From contig NZ_CCAS010000005.1 in NCBI RefSeq assembly GCF_000612625.1, forward strand, positions 85,226 to 149,225: a stretch of DNA of 64,000 nt, read 5' to 3'. This stretch comes from Neobacillus jeddahensis. Its GTDB lineage: Bacteria > Bacillota > Bacilli > Bacillales > Cytobacillaceae. A program made the position numbers and the translations under genes. A model generated the notes under the pieces. That model ran no database searches. It was given only the letters and a program-made list of their open reading frames with translations, and was not told where the DNA came from. Shown piece after piece: positions 46,411-55,652 of this stretch (position 1 is its first letter; each line of letters starts with the position of its first letter).

Positions 46411-47863
46411 TCAAGACCAAGCACTCATTTTTGAATCTAGTACACCCGGTCGAATTGGGTACAGCCTACCGGAAATGGATGTACCGGAATTAGACATCCA
46501 TTCTCTTCTTCCAGATGGTTATGTACGTGAAGAGGAGCCTAAGCTTCCAGAGGTTTCTGAACTTGATATCATGCGGCACTACACTGCGCTTTCTAAAAGA
46601 AACCATGGCCTTGACTCCGGATTTTATCCGTTAGGCTCTTGTACGATGAAATATAATCCAAAAATAAATGAAAATGTCGCTCGTTTTAATGGTTTTGCCC
46701 ATATCCATCCGTTACAGGATGAAAGCTCTGTCCAAGGGGCGCTCGGGTTATTGTACGATTTGCAACAACATTTAATTGAAATCACTGGGATGGATGAGGT
46801 GACATTACAATCAGCAGCCGGGGCTCATGGGGAATGGACAGGATTAATGTTAATCCGTGCTTACCATGAAGCGAATGGGGATTTGAAACGGACGAAGGTG
46901 ATTGTTCCAGATTCTGCACATGGAACAAACCCTGCCTCCGCAACCATTGCAGGTTTTGAAACCATTACAGTGAAATCAACCGCCAAAGGTCTGGTAGATC
47001 TGGAGGATTTAAAACGGGTTGTTGGTGATGATACCGCTGCCCTGATGTTAACGAATCCTAATACGCTTGGATTATTTGAGGAACAAATTCTAGAAATTGC
47101 TGAAATTGTTCACGCTGCAGGTGGAAAGCTTTATTATGATGGGGCTAACCTAAATGCTGTATTGTCAAAAGCTCGACCAGGGGATATGGGCTTTGATGTG
47201 GTCCATTTAAATCTCCACAAAACATTTACTGGACCACACGGCGGAGGAGGTCCAGGTTCGGGTCCTGTTGGGGTTAAGGAAGATCTAATTCCGTTTTTAC
47301 CAAAACCAATTATTACAAAGCGTGACAACGAGTATGTGCTTGATTATGACCGCCCACAATCCATTGGCCGTGTAAAGCCGTTTTATGGAAACTTTGGCAT
47401 AAATGTTCGTGCCTATACCTATATCCGATCAATGGGGCCTGATGGCTTAAAGGCCGTCACGGAGTATGCGGTATTAAATGCCAATTACATGATGAGAAGG
47501 TTGGCTGAATATTACGATTTACCATTTGATAAACATTGTAAGCACGAGTTTGTCTTAAGTGGGAAGCGTCAGAAAAAATTAGGGGTGCGAACGCTCGATA
47601 TTGCGAAACGTTTGCTCGATTTCGGCTACCATCCACCGACCATTTACTTTCCGTTAAATGTTGAAGAGTGTATCATGATTGAACCAACGGAGACTGAATC
47701 AAAAGAAACGCTAGATTCCTTCATTGATAAGATGATTCAAATTGCCAAAGAAACAGAGGAGAACCCAGAAATTGTTCAAGAATCGCCTCACACAACGGTT
47801 GTTGGTCGATTGGATGAAACCTTGGCAGCCCGTAAACCCGTTTTAAAATATCAAAAAGCTTAA
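46403..47863 (+). CDS. gcvPB: Glycine dehydrogenase (decarboxylating) subunit 2
   Basis: 486 residues. The PLP lysine lies in [20 protein letters not shown]; other features are [23 protein letters not shown] and [11 protein letters not shown]. It decarboxylates glycine and passes aminomethyl to the H protein. Last gene of the operon; the H protein is encoded elsewhere, and lipM next door supports lipoylation of it. Confidence 0.95.
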   Translation: MHNQDQALIFESSTPGRIGYSLPEMDVPELDIHSLLPDGYVREEEPKLPEVSELDIMRHYTALSKRNHGLDSGFYPLGSCTMKYNPKINENVARFNGFAHIHPLQDESSVQGALGLLYDLQQHLIEITGMDEVTLQSAAGAHGEWTGLMLIRAYHEANGDLKRTKVIVPDSAHGTNPASATIAGFETITVKSTAKGLVDLEDLKRVVGDDTAALMLTNPNTLGLFEEQILEIAEIVHAAGGKLYYDGANLNAVLSKARPGDMGFDVVHLNLHKTFTGPHGGGGPGSGPVGVKEDLIPFLPKPIITKRDNEYVLDYDRPQSIGRVKPFYGNFGINVRAYTYIRSMGPDGLKAVTEYAVLNANYMMRRLAEYYDLPFDKHCKHEFVLSGKRQKKLGVRTLDIAKRLLDFGYHPPTIYFPLNVEECIMIEPTETESKETLDSFIDKMIQIAKETEENPEIVQESPHTTVVGRLDETLAARKPVLKYQKA

Positions 47864-47868
47864 TTGAC

Positions 47869-47891
47869 AAAAGGACCAAATGGTCCTTTTT
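47869..47891 (+). terminator. Terminator of the gcv operon
   Basis: AAAAGGACCA / TGGTCCTTTT arms with T tail, 6 bp after the gcvPB stop. Confidence 0.85.
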
Positions 47892-47946
47892 CATTTTTGC
47901 GATAAGGCGATAAAACCATCAATCAATAGCTGAATGAATATAAGAA

Positions 47947-47970
47947 GGGCTCTGGAAAATTCCAGAACCC
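47947..47970 (-). terminator. Terminator of yqhL
   Basis: GGGCTCTGGAA / TTCCAGAACCC. The single non-Watson-Crick pair is G-U only when transcribed from the minus strand, which fits yqhL. The T tract is weak. Confidence 0.65.
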
Positions 47971-47981
47971 CAACCCGTCGT

Positions 47982-48365
47982 TTATTTCTTTGATTTTACT
48001 TTACCAGACCATTTTTTAAAACCACCTTGAAGCTGGGTAAGGTCTCTATACCCTTTACGATGTAGAAATTGTGCTGCACGTGAACTACGCATACCGCTTT
48101 GACAATATAAGTAAACAGGCATGTCTTTTCTAATTTCATTCATGCGCATTTTCATTTGTGACATTGGAATATTACGTGCTCCTAAAATATGGCCGCCATC
48201 AAACTCGTTCGCTTCACGAACATCTATAAGTTGTGCCTTTCTGTATCCCGCACGGAATTCTTCTTCTGTTACCGTTTTAACAATTCTTTTTTGATAGAAA
48301 AAAGTAAAAACGGAATAGATGATAACTGCAACAATGATAATTAATAGGGTAATAAGTGAATTCAA
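47982..48365 (-). CDS. yqhL: Membrane-anchored rhodanese-like protein YqhL
   Basis: 127 residues: N-terminal helix (NSLITLLIIIVAVIIYSVFTFF), then a rhodanese domain with AQLIDVREANEFDGGHILGARNIP and the active loop YLYCQSGMRS (persulfide Cys). Probably a sulfur carrier on the inner side of the membrane. TTG start at 48365, 10 bp after AAAGGAG. Same place as B. subtilis yqhL, divergent from lipM. Confidence 0.88.
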   Translation of the reverse strand: MNSLITLLIIIVAVIIYSVFTFFYQKRIVKTVTEEEFRAGYRKAQLIDVREANEFDGGHILGARNIPMSQMKMRMNEIRKDMPVYLYCQSGMRSSRAAQFLHRKGYRDLTQLQGGFKKWSGKVKSKK

Positions 48366-48558
48366 CTTCTTTTTGCTCCTTTCAAGCTTTCTTGCACTAA
48401 CGTTAATTATATAAGTCATTCTGATAAAGATAAAGATGAAAAGGAAAAATTCTTTCATTCTTACCAAATTAATTATATCAGAAACAACTCATTTTGAATT
48501 CCTATCAGATTTTGGTAGACTAAAAATCGACATATTTTATTATAAATGAGGTTTTTAC

Positions 48559-49395
48559 ATGGAAAAAGAAGTATGGCGTTTTATTGATTCAGGTAATGGC
48601 TCACCATCGTTTAATATGGCATTGGATGAAGCATTGCTTGATTGGCATAGTGAAGGGAAATTTCCTCCTGTTATTCGCTTCTATGGATGGGCCCCTGCAA
48701 CCTTATCGGTTGGGTATTTTCAAAAGGTAGAAAAGGAAATTGATATGGAGGCTGTAAACGCGCATCAGTTAGGTTTCGTAAGGAGGCCTACAGGTGGACG
48801 TGGCGTACTTCATGACCAAGAACTAACCTACAGCGTTATTGTCTCTGAGGACCATCCTGAAATGCCTAAGACAGTAACGGAAGCCTATCGTGTTATTTCA
48901 GAAGGTATTCTCAAAGGTTTTCAGTACTTAGGACTTGAGGCATATTTTGCGGTACCAAAAACAGCGGAGGAAAGAGATGCGTTGAAAAATCCTCGCTCTG
49001 CTGTATGCTTTGATGCACCGAGTTGGTATGAATTAGTGGTAGAAGGCAGGAAGGTAGCCGGTAGTGCGCAGACGAGACAAAAGGGTGTCATACTCCAACA
49101 CGGCTCGATTTTATTGGACATTGATGAAGATAAGTTATTTAGTTTATTTAAGTATCCGAATGAGCGAGTCAAGGAACGAATGAAGAAGGCCTTTAAGAAT
49201 AAAGCAGTTGCGATGAACGAGATCAGCACGAGAAAAATCACATTAGAAGAAGCAAAAGAGGCATTTTATAAAGGGTTTGCAGATGGATTGAATATTGAAC
49301 TGAAACCCTATCAACTAACAGAGGCAGAACTTGCTTATGTTGATAAAATTGCTAAAGAGCGATATGAAAGTGATGAATGGAATTTTAAAAGATAG
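48559..49395 (+). CDS. lipM: Octanoyltransferase LipM
   Basis: 278 residues. BPL/LplA fold with [45 protein letters not shown] and [10 protein letters not shown]. The Cys of AVCF is residue 150, matching catalytic C150 of B. subtilis LipM, which moves octanoate from ACP to GcvH as the first step of lipoate synthesis. This fits the gcv operon neighbour. Confidence 0.95.
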   Translation: MEKEVWRFIDSGNGSPSFNMALDEALLDWHSEGKFPPVIRFYGWAPATLSVGYFQKVEKEIDMEAVNAHQLGFVRRPTGGRGVLHDQELTYSVIVSEDHPEMPKTVTEAYRVISEGILKGFQYLGLEAYFAVPKTAEERDALKNPRSAVCFDAPSWYELVVEGRKVAGSAQTRQKGVILQHGSILLDIDEDKLFSLFKYPNERVKERMKKAFKNKAVAMNEISTRKITLEEAKEAFYKGFADGLNIELKPYQLTEAELAYVDKIAKERYESDEWNFKR

Positions 49396-49398
49396 GTG

Positions 49399-49422
49399 AA
49401 GCGGCGATTGCCGCTTTTTTCT
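49399..49422 (+). terminator. Terminator of lipM
   Basis: AAGCGGC / GCCGCTT with a 4-base loop and six T. Confidence 0.88.
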
Positions 49423-49535
49423 TTTAGTACTTATTTTAATAAGAGGCAAGTCGCGAATATTGTTAAATTTTCCTGTTATTTGACGAAATATAGGTAAAAG
49501 CTTTTATTTTCTACTGAATCTATTTATTTTCGTGT

Positions 49536-49609
49536 TTGACAAATATATTTTTATTTGCTCAAAATACAATATGTAGTAGTGTCGAAAATATTTCCGGTAC
49601 TATATGTTG
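49536..49609 (+). promoter_or_regulatory. Two NrdR-box-like sites in the nrdJ promoter region
   Basis: CAATATGTAG (49567-49576) and CTATATGTTG (49600-49609) each match nine of ten core bases of the NrdR consensus CwAtATaTwG and start 33 bp apart, about three helix turns. TTGACA at 49536 could be the -35. NrdR represses ribonucleotide reductase genes. No B12 riboswitch was seen in the rest of this 325-bp gap. Confidence 0.65.
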
Positions 49610-49720
49610 ATTTTTTCTGATTAACTATGTTAACGTATGTTTATTAACACCTCAAGATATAGCATAGCTTACTAGAATCTAACACAAGATGGAGATCTTA
49701 TTTTTAAAGGAGTTGTTCTC

Positions 49721-51160
49721 ATGTCTGTAGTTTTTAGACAAAAAATGAATATTGATTTTGAAAGGTTGAATGAGGATATCCGCTTATTCCCCCAAGTGCA
49801 TCCGGTTACCCCAGATATGAAACTAACTCATAAGGGTGTATCAAGATTGGTTATGTTGGATCGATACACTTTCAAAGACACAGCAAAAATTACCCTCACA
49901 GAAGGCGACTTTGTTGTTTTAACCATTAAAGAAGATCCGAAGTTCCCAGCACGAGGACTTGGCATCATAAAGGAAATTGATTGGGAAAATAAAAAGGCAA
50001 AGGTTTTGGTTGACGAGGAATTTAGAGGTGTACTTGATGATCCGGAAGAGGGAAGAACAGGAGAAATTATCCGTTCCTTAGATATCATTGAGAAGCCGCT
50101 AGAACTCTTCTACGAGCAAATAGCCAAGCGGAATGCTACAGGCTTAGCTTCGGTCGAAGAAACGGAAGAGAAGCGAATTAAGTGGACTGAGAGGTTTTAT
50201 CAAGAGCTTGTTAATTTAAACTTTATTCCGGCTGGACGGGTTCTTTATGGTGCAGGTGCAAATACGGATGTGACTTACTTCAATTGTTACGTCATGCCAT
50301 TTGTTCCGGATTCTCGTGAAGGCATTTCAGATCATCGGAAACAAGTGATGGAGATTATGAGCCGTGGTGGCGGTGTTGGTACAAATGGATCAACTCTTAG
50401 ACCACGAAATACTTTGGCAAGAGGCGTAAATGGGAAATCATCTGGTTCGGTTTCATGGCTGGATGATATTGCGAAGTTAACGCATTTGGTTGAACAAGGT
50501 GGAAGTCGCAGGGGTGCTCAGATGATCATGTTATCTGATTGGCATCCAGACATTATTGAATTTATTATTTCAAAAATGCAGAATCCGAGAATTTTACGAT
50601 TCTTAATAGAAAATACAAAAGATGAAATGATTAAAAAACATGCACAGGATAAGCTCAAATTTACTCCATTAACATTACAAGAGACGGCAATGTACCAGGG
50701 AATTGTGAATTATAAGGATATACCTGGAACTGGTGGTTTTGATGAACAAATCATTGAACATGCTGAAGAAAAGTTACTTGTAGGTGGAAATTACACCGTT
50801 CATAACTCTGAATTCTTAACTGGAGCTAACATTTCCGTTTGCTTGACGAAAGAGTTTATGGAAGCAGTAGAAAAAGATAGTGATTATGAGCTCCGCTTCC
50901 CTTATGTAGAGCACTATAATCAAGAAGAAATGAAGATTTATAATGAAGAATGGCATAAGATCGGCGATGTAAGAGAGTGGGAAAAGAAGGGTCACAAGGT
51001 TCGTGTGTATAAAAAAATTAAAGCAAAAGAACTTTGGAACTTAATTAATATTTGTGCCACCTACTCAGCAGAACCAGGAATATTTTTCATTGATAATGCT
51101 AACGACATGACTAATGCAAAAGCGTATGGACAACAAGTTGTGGCAACAAATCCGTGTGGT
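49721..51160 (+). CDS. nrdJ: Adenosylcobalamin-dependent ribonucleotide reductase NrdJ, exon 1
   Basis: Residues 1-480. GAGANTDVTYFNCYVMPFVPDS holds the first active-site Cys, then GGGVGTNGSTLRPR, and NPCG (477-480) ends the exon with the Cys that carries the thiyl radical in class II enzymes. The reading frame then meets a stop at 51170-51172 (KVA-stop) inside a group I intron. Joined to exons 2 and 3 the protein has 852 residues, normal for Bacillus NrdJ. It makes deoxyribonucleotides using B12. GGAG precedes the ATG. Confidence 0.93.
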
Positions 51161-52384
51161 AAAGTGGCTTAGTTTGCCTCACGTTAAAAATTGCGGAATA
51201 AAGCGGGAACCCTGAGAACTGGGAATCCGAACCGAAGGCTAGATGTAAAAATCTAGTCAGGGGCAACGCATACGAAGTGAACCTGCATTAGCAGAATATA
51301 ATCTTCGCACGAGGCCGCAACATTACTCACACCGATAAAATACTACATTCATACCTAGAATTAGAGGATTTACTTTGGAGTGATGGAAAATGAACAGAGG
51401 ATATGCAGGCTTTTATAAAGGACATTATTTAAGAAGTTCCTATGAATATGCATATGCCAAATACCTGGACTATCATTCCATTCAGTGGGGTTATGAAGAT
51501 ACCGTGTTTGAACTCGGATATAAAATGTATAAACCAGATTTTTTCTTCTATGATCAAAATAATATACTTGAAAAAATAGTGGAAATAAAATCAAGGGATA
51601 AAGAGGCTAAGGACAATGCAAGGCAAGCTTTAAAGACCATTGAATATAAATATAATATAAAGTGTGAACTAATTTCTTATGAAGAATTACTTGAGATTTA
51701 TAAGGATTTGCCATTCTCATTAACATCAACTATTAATGAATGGATTAATTCCCAAAATACAACTATAAGTAAGGCTGCATATGGGGAACTAAATGGGCAT
51801 TATAATCTTAAGCACAGTGAGACTTCAAAAAAAAGAATAGGTAAGCATACAAAAGATTTATGGGCTTCTGATAGTATTACAAAACAGAGAATGCTTGAGG
51901 GATTAAGGAAATCTGGATTGGTTCAAAAAGGTAAATTAAAAAAACCGAGAGAAAACAGAAAATGTGTTGAATGCGGGCAAGAATTTATTGTAATAAAAAC
52001 ATCCCCTCAAAAGTTTTGTAGTCAATCCTGTGCAGGGAAAGTTGCCATAAAATGTGCTACAGAAACATATGTTGAAAAACGATATCGAATTCATGAATTA
52101 ATCAAGAAATATATAATTAAATGGTCAAAAGAAAACAAAGAAATTGTCCTTTCTACTCCTTTCAACAAAATAAAAACCACTATAAAACCATTAACTTCTC
52201 AGATCCAAAAAGAGTTTGGGGTGAAAGATTTTAGAGTCATATCAAAAGCTGTATTTGGAGAAGATCTTGGAAGAAAAGAACTGTTAAAATTTATGCAAAA
52301 AGTGTGTAATGAAAAGATATGCTGAACTAACGGGAAATCAACCGTTAGAACTAGGGGATAAAAAGCCTTTAGGATAACAAACTG
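51161..52384 (+). other. Group I intron 1 in nrdJ
   Basis: A 1,224-bp intron in phase 0 between GGT (exon ends in U) and GAA, with last intron base G, as group I introns require. The exon end CGTGTGGT pairs with the intron guide GCCTCACG (51176-51183), with a U-G pair at the splice site. P7 is visible: GCATA (51268-51272, in CAACGCATACG) with TATGC (52318-52322, in AAGATATGCTG). The endonuclease gene lies between the two P7 strands. Confidence 0.9.
51390..52325 (+). CDS. Intron-encoded PD-(D/E)xK-like homing endonuclease
   Basis: 311 residues. The N-terminal domain has PD (49-50, YKPDFFFY) and ExK (65-67, VEIKSR), with an upstream Glu in SSYEYAYAKYL, the layout of a PD-(D/E)xK nuclease as in I-Ssp6803I or Vsr-like enzymes. 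A NUMOD3-like middle part (YGELNGHYNLKHSETSKKRIG) and a zinc-ribbon (CVECGQEF...FCSQSC) probably bind DNA. The last codons form the 3' P7 strand of the intron. It should cut intronless nrdJ; activity is not known. GGAGTGATGG precedes the ATG. Confidence 0.75.
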   Translation: MNRGYAGFYKGHYLRSSYEYAYAKYLDYHSIQWGYEDTVFELGYKMYKPDFFFYDQNNILEKIVEIKSRDKEAKDNARQALKTIEYKYNIKCELISYEELLEIYKDLPFSLTSTINEWINSQNTTISKAAYGELNGHYNLKHSETSKKRIGKHTKDLWASDSITKQRMLEGLRKSGLVQKGKLKKPRENRKCVECGQEFIVIKTSPQKFCSQSCAGKVAIKCATETYVEKRYRIHELIKKYIIKWSKENKEIVLSTPFNKIKTTIKPLTSQIQKEFGVKDFRVISKAVFGEDLGRKELLKFMQKVCNEKIC

Positions 52385-52900
52385 GAACAACCACTTGCAC
52401 CATTTTCAGTGTGCAATCTTGCAGCTGTGAATCTCGCGGAGATGGCTGATAAAGAAACAAAAACAGTTGATTTTGAAAAGTTAAAACAAACAGTAGCTGT
52501 GGGAGTAAGGATGCAGGACAACGTTATCAATGCGACCCCTTACTTCCTAGAAGAAAATAAAAAACAGGCACTTGGTGAGCGCCGTGTAGGCCTTGGCGTA
52601 ATGGGCTTACATGATCTGCTTATTTATTGTGAAACAGAGTATGGTTCACTTGAAGGAAATCAACTTGTAGACCAAGTATTTGAAACAATCGCTACTACTG
52701 CTTATAGAACTTCTGTTGAATTAGCAACAGAGAAGGGAAGCTTCCCATTTTTAACTGGTGAAACGAATGAAGAAACCAATCGATTAAGACACGCTTTTAT
52801 AAACACAGGTTTTATGAAAAAAATGCCTGATGATATCCGTGAAACTATTTTAGTAAAAGGAATAAGGAATTCTCATTTGCTAACCGTTGCCCCAACGGGT
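52385..52900 (+). CDS. nrdJ: NrdJ exon 2
   Basis: Residues 481-652 (172 codons). Begins EQPLAPFSVCNLAAVNLAEM directly continuing NPCG, contains RRVGLGVMGLHDLL and ends NSHLLTVAPTG. Phase 0 at both ends. Exon end CCAACGGGT precedes the second intron. Confidence 0.92.
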
Positions 52901-53157
52901 AAAGATATTGCCCCCAGTGTTCGTAAGAGTGCTGCGTAAACTTAGCTATATGCGGGAAACCCTGGAGTATCTCTTACTACCTTGTCTTGCCAACAATTAA
53001 TAGGTAAAAAGGTAAGAATGTTGGCGAAAGCCTACCAGACAATCCGCAGGGAAGTCGTGGCTGACCCCTCAACGACTACATGCTGAGCAACCATATTAGT
53101 TGCAGGAACGTTTGTTCTCTTTTATAATAATAAAAAAGGAGACAAAGGAGAATTACT

Positions 53158-53283
53158 GTGATTAAACAATGTCTTAATTGTAGTAAGGATATTATTGTAA
53201 AACCAAGTCATTTTGACAGAAAGAAATTTTGTTCTCGTAATTGTAAGATCATATTTCACAGAAATCAGCCTCCAGACTTCTGA
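53158..53283 (+). pseudogene. 5' part of the intron 2 endonuclease, ended by an in-frame TGA
   Basis: 41 codons, GTG start behind AAAGGAG. IKQCLNCSKDIIVKPSHFDRK followed by FCSRNC is one zinc ribbon of the same kind as the three in the downstream ORF. The TGA at 53281-53283 is followed, in the same frame, by AAG GAA ATG. So one stop codon alone separates the two parts: an old 271-residue endonuclease split by a nonsense change, or a read-through case. Confidence 0.65.
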
Positions 53284-53289
53284 AAGGAA

Positions 53290-53973
53290 ATGTCTAAGAA
53301 GAGAGAGGTAAACTGTAGTTTCTGTGGAAAAACAATAATTCGTAAACCGTCAGAGATATTTAATACCAACTTTTGTAACCATAAATGTAAGCAAGCTTAC
53401 CAAATTCAAAACGGACATCTAATTAATCAACATTTAAGAAAGCAGGTTGTGATTAGTTGTGCTAATTGTGGGCGAAAATTTAGTGTTCCTAAGAATAGAG
53501 AAAAAACAGCTAAATATTGCTCCAAAGGTTGTCTGGGAAAAGCTAATGGTAGAAGAGGAAAAATACAATATAAAAATCAAATCCACGTCACATGTACTAA
53601 TTGTGGAAAAGATTTTGAAAAAAAACCTTCTACTCTACGAACGCTTAATTTTTGCTCAGTAACGTGTATGGGCAAATATTACAGTGATAGTAAGATGTTT
53701 TCTGGTGAAAAAAGTGGTACTTGGAACGGTGGAGATATTGGCTATTATGGTCCAAATTGGCTAAGCCAAAGAAGATTAGCTAGAGAACGAGATCGGTTTA
53801 CCTGTCAAAACTGTGGAATAACTGAGGCACAATATGGTAAGGAATTATCAGTTCACCATATTATTCCCTTTCGTAGTTTTAATGGAGACTGGGAAAAGGC
53901 AAATGAATTGTTAAACCTTATTTGTCTCTGTGAATATCCTTGTCATCGAAAAAGACATTCAAAAAATGGTTGA
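53290..53973 (+). CDS. Intron-encoded HNH homing endonuclease with zinc ribbons
   Basis: 227 residues in the same frame as the preceding short ORF. Three zinc ribbons follow one another: CSFCGKTIIRKP, CANCGRKFSVPK and CTNCGKDFEKKP, each closed by a CxxxC such as FCNHKC. The C-terminus is an HNH domain: RDRFTCQNCG, SVHHIIPFRSFNGDWEKANELLNLICLC, CHRKRH. It should cut intronless nrdJ near the APTG codons. The ATG is preceded by AAAGGAA almost without spacer, so its own initiation would be weak; the stop codon overlaps the 3' P7 strand. Confidence 0.8.
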   Translation: MSKKREVNCSFCGKTIIRKPSEIFNTNFCNHKCKQAYQIQNGHLINQHLRKQVVISCANCGRKFSVPKNREKTAKYCSKGCLGKANGRRGKIQYKNQIHVTCTNCGKDFEKKPSTLRTLNFCSVTCMGKYYSDSKMFSGEKSGTWNGGDIGYYGPNWLSQRRLARERDRFTCQNCGITEAQYGKELSVHHIIPFRSFNGDWEKANELLNLICLCEYPCHRKRHSKNG

Positions 53974-54061
53974 TGATATAGTCTGACCCATATGGCGACA
54001 TATGGAGCGGGTACTGATAATCCCGCCCTCAATAAAATCCTTATTGAGAGTAACAAACGTG

Positions 54062-54664
54062 AGTACTGGGACAATGGTTGGCGTCTCCACAGGATTAGAG
54101 CCTTATTTCTCATTTTCTTATTTTAGAAGTGGACGTCTTGGTAAATTTATCGAAGTAAAAGCGGATATCGTCCAAGAATATTTAGACCAACATCCTGAAG
54201 CAGATCCAGAGAATCTGCCAAAATGGTTTGTTGCGGCAATGGAGCTTGCGCCTGAGGCTCATGCTGATGTCCAATGTGTTATCCAGCGTTGGATAGATAG
54301 TTCTATAAGTAAAACTGTTAATGCGCCAAAAGGATACAGTGTAGAACAAGTAGAAAAGGTATATGAACGTCTTTACCGTGGTGGTGCAAAAGGCGGTACC
54401 GTTTATGTGGATGGCTCCCGTGATTCGCAGGTACTAACTCTAAAGGCAGAAGATAATACAAATGAACAATTATCAATGTTTGAAGAAAAACCAAAACAGC
54501 ATGTTGTTTTGGTTGATACTATCAGTGACCTTCGTTCAACAGACGTAACGATCGGTTCAGAGGTTGGAAATACATGCCCTGTATGCCGAAAAGGAAAAGT
54601 AAAAGAAATTGGCGGCTGTAATACATGTACCAACTGTAATGCTCAATTAAAGTGTGGTTTATAA
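54062..54664 (+). CDS. nrdJ: NrdJ exon 3 (C-terminus)
   Basis: Residues 653-852. STGTMVGVSTGLEPYFSFSYFRSGRLG completes the phosphate-binding loop broken by intron 2. The tail NTCPVCRKGKVKEIGG, CNTCTNCNAQLKCG is the Cys-rich end of class II reductases that renews the active-site disulfide and probably binds zinc. TAA at 54662-54664. The Tn7-like transposon begins 21 bp further on. Confidence 0.92.
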   Translation, partial: STGTMVGVSTGLEPYFSFSYFRSGRLGKFIEVKADIVQEYLDQHPEADPENLPKWFVAAMELAPEAHADVQCVIQRWIDSSISKTVNAPKGYSVEQVEKVYERLYRGGAKGGTVYVDGSRDSQVLTLKAEDNTNEQLSMFEEKPKQHVVLVDTISDLRSTDVTIGSEVGNTCPVCRKGKVKEIGGCNTCTNCNAQLKCGL

Positions 54665-54680
54665 AAAATGGTTTATAAAG

Positions 54681-54685
54681 GGCAT
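54681..54685. repeat. Target-site duplication GGCAT, left copy
   Basis: Five bases directly outside the element's TGTAAC end, repeated exactly at 63939-63943. Five-base duplications are the Tn7 rule. Confidence 0.92.
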
Positions 54686-54691
54686 TGTAAC

Positions 54692-54771
54692 TTTGAAATA
54701 AAGTTATACCGTTTGTAAAAAAGACGTACTGTTTGAAATAAAGTTATACTGTTTATAAAAAAGTTGCACTG
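54692..54771 (+). repeat. Four tandem 20-bp TnsB-type sites (right end)
   Basis: Exact 20-bp steps starting at 54692, 54712, 54732 and 54752, consensus TTTRWAAWAAAGWYRYACYG. They lie directly inside the TGTAAC tip, and TnsA begins 42 bp later. Four close sites at the tnsA end mirror Tn7's right end. They may also place transposase over its own promoter. Confidence 0.9.
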
Positions 54772-54812
54772 TCTAACCCCTTTGGATAAAATTGTCTAAA
54801 GGGGTGTTTTTT

Positions 54813-55652
54813 ATGTCAAAAAGAACAAGAACATCTAAATTTGATAAATGGATTAAAGAAGGTCGTGGCTCCGGGCAAGGTTCAAATTATAAACCTTGGT
54901 TGAATATTCAAGACGTTTCTTCATTAGGTCGCTCAACTCGATTGAAAGGAATAAAAACAGGAAGGCAACACGAATTTTTGTCTGATTTAGAACGAAACTA
55001 TTTTTATTTAACTGAATACTCAGATTTTGTTTTAGATATAAGAGAGCAATTTCCCTTATTACCGTTGGAAGAAACAATTGTTATTGCGCAAGAGTTAGGT
55101 ATTAAACATCCTACAGATCCCAAAACGAATGAACCAATTGTGATGACAACGGATTTTTTATTAACGCTGGATAAAGGACAAGGTGTGTTTGAGGTAGCCC
55201 GAACAATTAAGATGAAAGATGAATTATTAAAAGAACGAGTCCTTGAAAAGTTTGAAATTGAAAGAGAGTATTGGCAGCGAAGAGATATTGATTGGGGCAT
55301 TGTTACTGAAGAAGAGATTTCGAAAACGATGGCTCGTAATATTAGTTATGTGCATGATTATTATAATGTTAGAGATTATGATGTCTTCCGAGAAATGAGC
55401 GAGCAACATATTGAAGATTTAGCAATTTCTTTAATACAAAGGCTATTAAACAAAAATAGTAGTTTTAGAGCAATTGCGAATGAGTTTGATATTGATACTC
55501 ATTTGCCTTTCGGTAGTGGAGTAACGTTATTTTATCATTTGCTGGCCCAAAAAATCATTCGAATTAATATGGAAGAAACTTTGAATTTAGAACAACCAAT
55601 TACAATTCAGTCTATTGATGAGAATAGATTGAAGCAGGTGATAAACGGATGA
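54813..55652 (+). CDS. tnsA: Transposition endonuclease TnsA
   Basis: 279 residues. The nuclease domain has E60 (SDLERNYFY), D114 (MTTDFLLTL) and K133 (ARTIKMKDE), close to E63, D114 and K132 of Tn7 TnsA. The C-terminal part (from about 165) is the winged helix that contacts TnsC. It cuts the 5' ends so that the element leaves the donor by cut and paste. ATG 54813, its ribosome site AAAGGGG. The 3' end overlaps tnsB by 4 bp. Confidence 0.93.
   Translation: MSKRTRTSKFDKWIKEGRGSGQGSNYKPWLNIQDVSSLGRSTRLKGIKTGRQHEFLSDLERNYFYLTEYSDFVLDIREQFPLLPLEETIVIAQELGIKHPTDPKTNEPIVMTTDFLLTLDKGQGVFEVARTIKMKDELLKERVLEKFEIEREYWQRRDIDWGIVTEEEISKTMARNISYVHDYYNVRDYDVFREMSEQHIEDLAISLIQRLLNKNSSFRAIANEFDIDTHLPFGSGVTLFYHLLAQKIIRINMEETLNLEQPITIQSIDENRLKQVING

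Larger units (their letters stand above)
52901..54061 (+). other. Group I intron 2 in nrdJ
   Basis: A 1,161-bp intron in phase 0, between ACGGGT and AGTACTGGG, with last base G at 54061. Exon GGGU can pair with GCCC about 9 bases inside, closed by U-G. The classic core elements are clear: CCTCAACGACTACATGC (53067-53083) and GATGATATAGTCTGACC (53972-53988), whose GACTA/TAGTC form P7. The endonuclease frame lies between them. The first four bases (AAAG) are shared with intron 1. Confidence 0.93.

Noticed and set aside
51161..52384. Group II intron or intein in nrdJ
   Set aside because: There is no GTGCG start, reverse transcriptase or domain V, and the frame stops after three codons, so no intein. 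P7 pairing and the final G fit group I.
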